Shown here in pieces: positions 9,710 through 14,012 of a stretch of DNA of 14,012 nucleotides. The position numbers were made by a program, and so were the translations under genes. The notes beneath the pieces are model-generated. The model ran no database searches. It saw nothing but the letters and a program-made list of their open reading frames with translations, and was not told the DNA's origin. The first letter of the stretch is position 1. Each line of letters begins with the position of its first letter. Origin of the DNA: Cyclostephanos tholiformis (Eukaryota > Bacillariophyta > Thalassiosirophyceae > Thalassiosirales > Thalassiosiraceae); NCBI GenBank assembly GCA_036939975.1, contig JALLPB010000634.1, positions 1 through 14,012 on the forward strand, written 5' to 3'.

Positions 9710-10687
9710 TCACAATGCCTCGAAAGTGATCTCCTGAGTCTCATGCAAACTCGTACCGTCAATGGCCTTCAACTTGCCCATGAATTCGCTCTCCAGCGGG
9801 TCATAGTTGGCCCCGGCCCACGCCCCGTGCTCCTCGAGCGGTTGGGTGATGCTCACCTTGAAGTCCATGCACCCGCCGCAAACCTGACGCGTCACCTGGG
9901 CACCAGGTAGGGCCTTGAGCTTCGGCAAAAACTCGTCGAGGAGGGATTGACATTCCTTGAGCGATTTCGAGTCGCCCGGTCCGCCCGATGGGCCGGGCGA
10001 GTACTGTTTGAATGCACGTGGGGATCGAGGTTTCAACGTGCGGATATGAGTTACAGGTCTAAATCGTCGAATAATGAAGAAAAGAAAGTGGCTGGTCGCG
10101 GCGAAGGGTAGGGTGATGCAACAACCACGAACATCCACGTAAAGCACAGTCCTTCAGGTCAAGTTTCTAAGGCCACATAACTATGTCCTGGGGACGAAGT
10201 TTCGGCAATATATTTTGTTCCTCATGAGGAAAAATAGCTCAAATTGTCTTCGCTCTCTCTCAGGCGAATACAAATAAATGGACTACTCGGTCCACATCAA
10301 AACATGTCAGTGTGGGTCATCCTCATCGAGAGATGAAAATAGATGTTTCGACTGCTTACAAAAGGCAAATTGACATGTCAAAGACGTCCACGTGGCAGTG
10401 CAACCACCTCGCTTTCGCATGCACTGCCAAGGAAGCCTCTTAATGATGCTCCCATTAAACGCGCGTTCGGATGCACAAGAGGGAGAGAAAGAATGACTAC
10501 GCACCTTGCATCGCCATTCCCTCGCAACGTGCTCGAATGCGACTCCGGTGTCGCCGATCTCGGCGCGAAGTTGACTCATAGGCGTCGTCGGCGTCGTCGT
10601 CCTGCTGCCGCCGGGTGCGAACGCCTCGGCGGAGGAGGCAACGAGTAGGGCCGCCGCGGCGGATTCTAGGAAGGCTTGGATCTTCAT
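9710..10687 (-). CDS. Putative plastid-targeted small protein with CGGC motif, family not recognised (two exons)
   Basis: Minus-strand exons are 10687-10505 and 10003-9710, giving 158 aa. The intron (10504-10004, 501 nt) has donor GTGCGT after AAG and acceptor AAACAG and is phase 0. The N-terminus is a hydrophobic signal peptide ending VASSAEA-FAPGG, matching the A-x-A/FAP cleavage motif with Phe at +1 (F23) used by diatoms for import into the complex plastid; a Ser/Thr-rich stretch follows as transit peptide. The mature part contains REWRCK just before the splice, an amphipathic helix (about 73-92), then C103-G-G-C106-M-D-F and an acidic C-terminal part. The CxxC pair suggests a thiol redox or metal-binding role, which is inference. 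An upstream in-frame ATG at 10726 would add 13 residues but weakens the signal peptide. Divergent from the GST gene. Confidence 0.7.
10004..10504 (-). other. Long intron of the plastid-protein gene
   Basis: At 501 nt it is four to nine times longer than the other introns in this window. It contains two CACGTG hexamers (about 10014-10019 and 10389-10394). I found no convincing extra exon, RNA gene or repeat. The boundaries are supported by in-phase joining of K61 to Y62, but an undetected small internal exon remains possible. Confidence 0.5.
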
Positions 10688-11177
10688 GTTGTCGTCGCTA
10701 TCGGTCTCGATTATGCAGTGATACATTCAGCATCAAGCGAATGCACGAGTGGAGTCAATGCCACACGATACACCGACTGGTTCTGGTGTGAGCTGTGTTC
10801 GTAATTCACTTCCACGACGAGATTACTGATGAATACTACTATTATATGATTGATGGGCGGCGATTAGATAGTGGGCGCGCGGGTTCTCTGGTATCGTATC
10901 TTTCTCGTGTGATGGATGTCCCAGGCCTGTCTCAATCGTCTGTCATTCTCCTGTTATTTCTATCCCGCCTTTTTCAACAAAAAAATCTTTTCGTTTCTCC
11001 GAATCTCGTCGGTTCGAAATGTCTGTCCCAGATTGGGGTGTCTGCGTTCCGCCCGTCCCCGCCCACGAGTGAATCAAGAGAGAGGAGAAGATACTATTTT
11101 TTATGGCACGGAGAACGTAGCAAATCCCCACAGGACCATAATAATCAATTACTGCCACTAAGGACACAATAATCACG
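10688..11177. promoter_or_regulatory. Divergent promoter region between plastid-protein and GST genes
   Basis: About 490 bp lie between the two start codons, which face away from each other. The DNA is unremarkable: no recognised core element, repeat or RNA. Short open frames on both strands lack protein-like character. Both 5' UTRs and promoters are expected here by position only. Confidence 0.35.
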
Positions 11178-11963
11178 ATGAAGCTTCACATTTTGCCCGT
11201 CTGTAAGTCCATCTTCTTCGGGTTCGACTGATTCATCTTGATTCTTTCCGCGCGGCGAGACTCAAATATTCTAACAAGTCCCGTCACATCCCTCCTTCCC
11301 CCCCCACGCGCACGCGTTCGCACAGCCCCGAACAGCCAAGGCTGCGCCGCCATCGTCAAGGCCCTCAAGCTCGACATCGAGATCGAGAATGCCTACGGCA
11401 AGACGCGCACGCCGGAATTCATCGCGATGAACCCCTGTCACACCTGCCCCACCCTCGAGCTCGACGGAGCTGACGGCGCGATATGGGAAAGCAACAGTAT
11501 CATGCGTTACCTCTGCGTGACCAGCGAGGGGGGGGAGAAGTTTTACCCCGCCGATCCCGTATTGCGCGCCAAGATCGACATGGTCATGGATTGGAGACAG
11601 ACTTCCATGTACAAATCCATAGCCCCCATCGGGTACGTCATCTTCGGCATGGACATGGGAGAGGAGGCGACGAAGAAGGGGTTCAAGGAGTTAATGGACC
11701 AGCATTTTCCAATCCTGTTGGACGCGTACCTCAAGGACACGCCGTTCTGCTACAGCCAGACGGTGACCATCGCCGACCTAGCCGTCGCGCTCACTTTCAC
11801 CTTCATCAAGTGCAGGAAGAATATGTGGGCCGAGGTCCCCGAGAAGGTTAAGGAATATCACGCCAGGGTCCTCGAGGCCTTCCCCGACATGAAGGATATG
11901 TTCGATATGTTGGATGGGATGTGTACCGGATATTCTGGGGACGGGGCCGATATTATGCCTTGA
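11178..11963 (+). CDS. Glutathione S-transferase-like protein (two exons, 220 aa)
   Basis: Exon 1 (11178-11202) encodes MKLHILPV plus one base; the intron 11203-11325 (GTAAGT...TTCGCACAG, 123 nt, with a pyrimidine/C tract) is followed by exon 2 (11326-11963). The joined start MKLHILPVSPNSQGC is the first beta strand and active-site loop of the GST thioredoxin-like domain, with S9/S12 as candidates for the glutathione-activating serine as in theta/delta classes. NPCHTCPTLEL carries the cis-proline (P50), and W-E-S-N-S-I (E63, S64) is the usual gamma-glutamyl binding turn. The rest is the helical C-terminal domain with VTIADLAVAL, the common N-cap motif. Length 220 aa fits cytosolic GSTs. The likely role is glutathione conjugation or peroxide detoxification in the cytosol; the substrate is unknown. 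C46 and C49 beside the cis-proline are unusual. Confidence 0.85.
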
Positions 11964-12159
11964 GAGAGACATATTCATATTAGATGAAAGCGACGGTCCA
12001 TAATGGACTGAGCATTTGCCCGACGTGATGATGGATTGTCGGTCACATGTTGGACGACGAAGTGGGGAGGATCTTTAGCTTTTCGAAAGGATGAAGCAAC
12101 ACCTAATCACTAACGTTTATCATCTATGATAATATCAAATAATCGATAAAGTCTTAGGT
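11964..12159. other. Downstream spacer of the GST gene
   Basis: This presumably holds the GST 3' UTR. Apart from an AT-rich stretch near 12115-12150 nothing is recognised. Confidence 0.3.
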
Positions 12160-12290
12160 TTCAGGTAAGAAATGCACGATGCCACCCAACCTACTGAAGA
12201 TAAAATGGGCTCCTTCGCACTCAGCTGCTCATTCATAGCAGGCTCGAACTCCATCTCGGACCTCATGATTTCACCGTAGACCCGCCACCC
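12160..12290 (-). pseudogene. Decayed fragment similar to the linker upstream of the CBM6 domain
   Basis: Plus-strand bases about 12214-12271 match about 13212-13270 of the protease gene: both share CCTTC.CACTCAGC and then GCAGGC...CATCTC.GG.CTCA. On the minus strand this reads A-E-C-E-G-A, the same as AECEGA in the intact gene. An ATCGTG match further along (near 12168-12175) extends the similarity weakly. Stops and frameshifts break it. It is probably the remnant of another copy of the protease/CBM6 gene. Confidence 0.5.
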
Positions 12291-12383
12291 ATATTATTTT
12301 CAATATCAAGATTAAGTAACAGGGAGACGCTATGTACCATTTCTGTTGAGACGATCATCAAAGATGGAACAACTTTCATATTA

Positions 12384-12577
12384 AGCCTTGGTGATACAGA
12401 ACCATTTGAGGTTCCAACCACCACCCGTGGCTGCCCGGGGCATAAATAAATGAGGGCTCAGTGACCCACTTCTGCCAATCGCCCGCGGCCGGTATGCTGA
12501 TGTTCCCGTTGTGTCCCTACCGCCTTTTCAAAGCGTAAAATGCTGCCGCCACTCTCACTGCGACCGGGTATACAGGA
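12384..12577 (-). pseudogene. Decayed copy of the CBM6 C-terminal end
   Basis: Bases 12389-12416 match 12794-12821 of the intact gene closely (GGTGATAC.GAACCA.TT then GGTTCCAACCACCAC). A second block, TGACCCACTTCTGCCAATCGCC (about 12462-12483), matches the intact gene near 12890-12911, and weaker similarity continues to about 12577. On the minus strand the end reads G-W-N-L-K-W-F-C-I-T then a stop, against G-W-N-L-N-W-F-R-I-T in the intact gene. Indels destroy the frame, so it is a relic. Confidence 0.7.
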
Positions 12578-12781
12578 GAATATTTCTTCCTCATCCAGCA
12601 CCACGCGATGGACAGCAAGGATTTAAAAGAATCCTGGGAAACGGGATGGTTTTGCACCCACATATCAATACTTATTAATTATGTCCTAAATATTATACTG
12701 AAAAAAAAACAATCCGTCAGAACTTCACAGTATTATATGCCCATCGGAGTGGGCAAACAAATGCCGCGATAATTATATCTA
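12578..12781. other. Spacer downstream of the protease-CBM6 stop
   Basis: About 200 bp, AT-rich at 12655-12720 with an A-run (about 12702-12709). It should contain the 3' UTR of the minus-strand protease gene. No gene or repeat is seen beyond faint similarity to the CBM6 region at its left end. Confidence 0.3.
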
Positions 12782-14012
12782 CTAGTTGGCCTGGGTGATA
12801 CGGAACCAGTTCAAGTTCCAACCACCACTCGCGGCCAAGATACCGAAATTTTGGGGACCAGCCTCGAGGTTGACCGTGTGCGAGATCGTGACCCAGTTCT
12901 GCCAGTCGCCGGTGTCCGGGATGTCGATACTACCGTACACCGGCGTGCCACCCGCCTCTTCAAACTGAAGGATTCCGCCACCGCCTACGCTGGCAACTCT
13001 GTATTCCACTGTATACGCTCCTGCCCTCGGGATATTCACCTCCGGGTAGGCCATCCAATCGCCAGTGTCGATGTAACCGACATCTTCCCCGCCTCCCTCG
13101 TCGGCGGTGCCTTCGGTTTCCACACCTTGCATATATACATAGGTCTCGGCTTCAATGGTGATGGGCTCGTCGGCGTTGTCGTTCGTCCCGTTGTCAAACA
13201 CGATGCAGGCACCTTCACACTCAGCGATGTACCAATTATTGCAGGCCCAAGCTGCATCTCCGGTCTCAAATCCCCACCAAATTAAAACTGAACCTATGAG
13301 TAAGTCACTACTACCTCGATAGCAATCCCACGTCATTTTATCGATCGCATTGCGCAAGTTGACAAGAGGGCCGATATTTTTATCGGTATCAAGACCCTCC
13401 TGCGGCACCCCTGATATAGTAAGCAGTTTGCGAACTTCTTTGGGCTCCAAAGGGGAGCCAAAGTTCTTCATTGCAATTCCTTGAATATTTGCAGCAGCTG
13501 CCGCGACAATAGGACTAGCACCGGATGTTCCACCAAAGCCATAAGTGTACCATTTATTTTGGTCAGAGGGGTTGGTAGGATCGGAGTATTCCCCGCCATA
13601 TCCCGTTGTCACGACACACTCTCCCCAGCCATGCACGTCCACGCGGCTGCCATACGTCGAGAAATCCAGTTTCTGACGAGCAGGGGAACAACCATCTACA
13701 CCAGAACCACCCGCACCGACGATAATCGCCCCAGAGTCTCGATCGGGATTCGTTCTATCGTACCTACCCTCGCATTGAGGATCGTCGAGGTTCACATTTC
13801 CATTCCCTGCAGCAGCCACGACAACACGTTTATTTGCCACGGCTACTTTGGTTGCTTCGAATACAGCTGGATCTTCCTCGGCAGGTCCGCACCCAATTTG
13901 GTCCGCACCACAAGCCCCCCCGCAAGCCCCGGCTTGCATCTCAAGGAGTATCACATCGCCAGGCTTGCCATCAACTACCGCCCGAATAATTGCATCGGCA
14001 CGATTTGACCCA
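12782..14012 (-). CDS. Subtilisin-like (S8) peptidase with C-terminal CBM6-like domain, 5' partial
   Basis: The frame is open from the window edge to the TAG at 12784-12782, giving 409 visible residues. VVVAAAGNGN (oxyanion Asn at about residue 70) and GFGGTSGASPIVAAAAAN (catalytic Ser at about 163) are the third and fourth S8 signatures; the Asp and His blocks must lie upstream. A Cys-containing linker (AWACNNWYIAECEGAC) leads into about 285-409, which begins ITIEAE and contains YIDTGDWMAYP, YTVEYRVAS and GGWNLNWFRI, a typical carbohydrate-binding module 6 beta-sandwich. It is likely secreted or cell-surface and acts on proteins bound to glycans; no signal peptide is visible because the start is missing. 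A hydrophobic insert (SSDLLIGSVLIWWGF) between the domains could be a 57-nt intron, 13314-13258, whose removal keeps the frame, although its GGAG acceptor is poor. Confidence 0.85.
   Translation of the reverse strand, partial: GSNRADAIIRAVVDGKPGDVILLEMQAGACGGACGADQIGCGPAEEDPAVFEATKVAVANKRVVVAAAGNGNVNLDDPQCEGRYDRTNPDRDSGAIIVGAGGSGVDGCSPARQKLDFSTYGSRVDVHGWGECVVTTGYGGEYSDPTNPSDQNKWYTYGFGGTSGASPIVAAAAANIQGIAMKNFGSPLEPKEVRKLLTISGVPQEGLDTDKNIGPLVNLRNAIDKMTWDCYRGSSDLLIGSVLIWWGFETGDAAWACNNWYIAECEGACIVFDNGTNDNADEPITIEAETYVYMQGVETEGTADEGGGEDVGYIDTGDWMAYPEVNIPRAGAYTVEYRVASVGGGGILQFEEAGGTPVYGSIDIPDTGDWQNWVTISHTVNLEAGPQNFGILAASGGWNLNWFRITQAN

Noticed and set aside
10343..10648. Plus-strand open frame of 101 codons opposite the plastid-protein gene
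   Set aside because: It is the antisense shadow of exon 1 and the intron, with runs of Arg from the reverse of Ser/Thr/Ala codons.
12851..13285. Plus-strand open frame of 144 codons opposite the protease gene
   Set aside because: Antisense shadow of the CBM6 coding region; the minus strand carries clear conserved motifs.
1..14012. CRISPR array, rRNA gene or bacterial operon
   Set aside because: No regularly spaced repeats, no rRNA-like sequence, and the genes are intron-rich and mostly individually oriented.

Overview
The window looks like nuclear DNA from a stramenopile alga, most likely a diatom. Genes are split by short GT-AG introns (mostly 70-125 nt). One protein starts with a signal peptide ending in an A/FAP junction, the mark of plastid import across a secondary red-type plastid. 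The P5 ATPase and the S8 protease + CBM6 protein are of types I associate with diatoms. The organism call is inference; no marker gene is present.

Layout. (1) 1-3016 is a CpG-poor block holding two decayed, unrecognised plus-strand reading frames (13-868 and 1310-2477), then a pyrimidine-rich stretch, a G6 purine tract and a candidate 3' LTR (2704-3016, TGTTA...TAACA). It reads as the right-hand part of an old, probably methylated retroelement. CpG returns to normal within about 10-15 bases of the proposed LTR end. (2) 3396-3922 (-) is a two-exon gene for a small, unrecognised protein with four membrane segments. (3) 4426-9449 (+) is a ten-exon P5-type (P5B-like) ATPase of 1435 aa with all catalytic motifs, an N-terminal signal peptide, a cysteine-rich ectodomain and a 19-nt microexon encoding the GDN motif. 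(4) 9710-10687 (-) is a two-exon gene for a 158-aa putative plastid protein with a CGGC motif. (5) 11178-11963 (+) is a two-exon glutathione S-transferase-like gene. (6) 12782-14012 (-) is the C-terminal part of a subtilisin-like (S8) peptidase fused to a CBM6-like domain, cut by the window edge. (7) Between the last two genes lie two decayed fragments similar to the CBM6 end and to the linker of that protease, pointing to an old tandem family.

The genes do not form a pathway. Two head-to-head pairs (tetraspan/ATPase, about 500 bp apart; plastid protein/GST, about 490 bp apart) may share promoters. The ATPase and the plastid-protein gene converge with about 260 bp between their stops, and the GST and protease genes also converge. 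All exon coordinates were worked out by eye from GT-AG signals, reading-frame continuity and conserved motifs; there is no transcript support.
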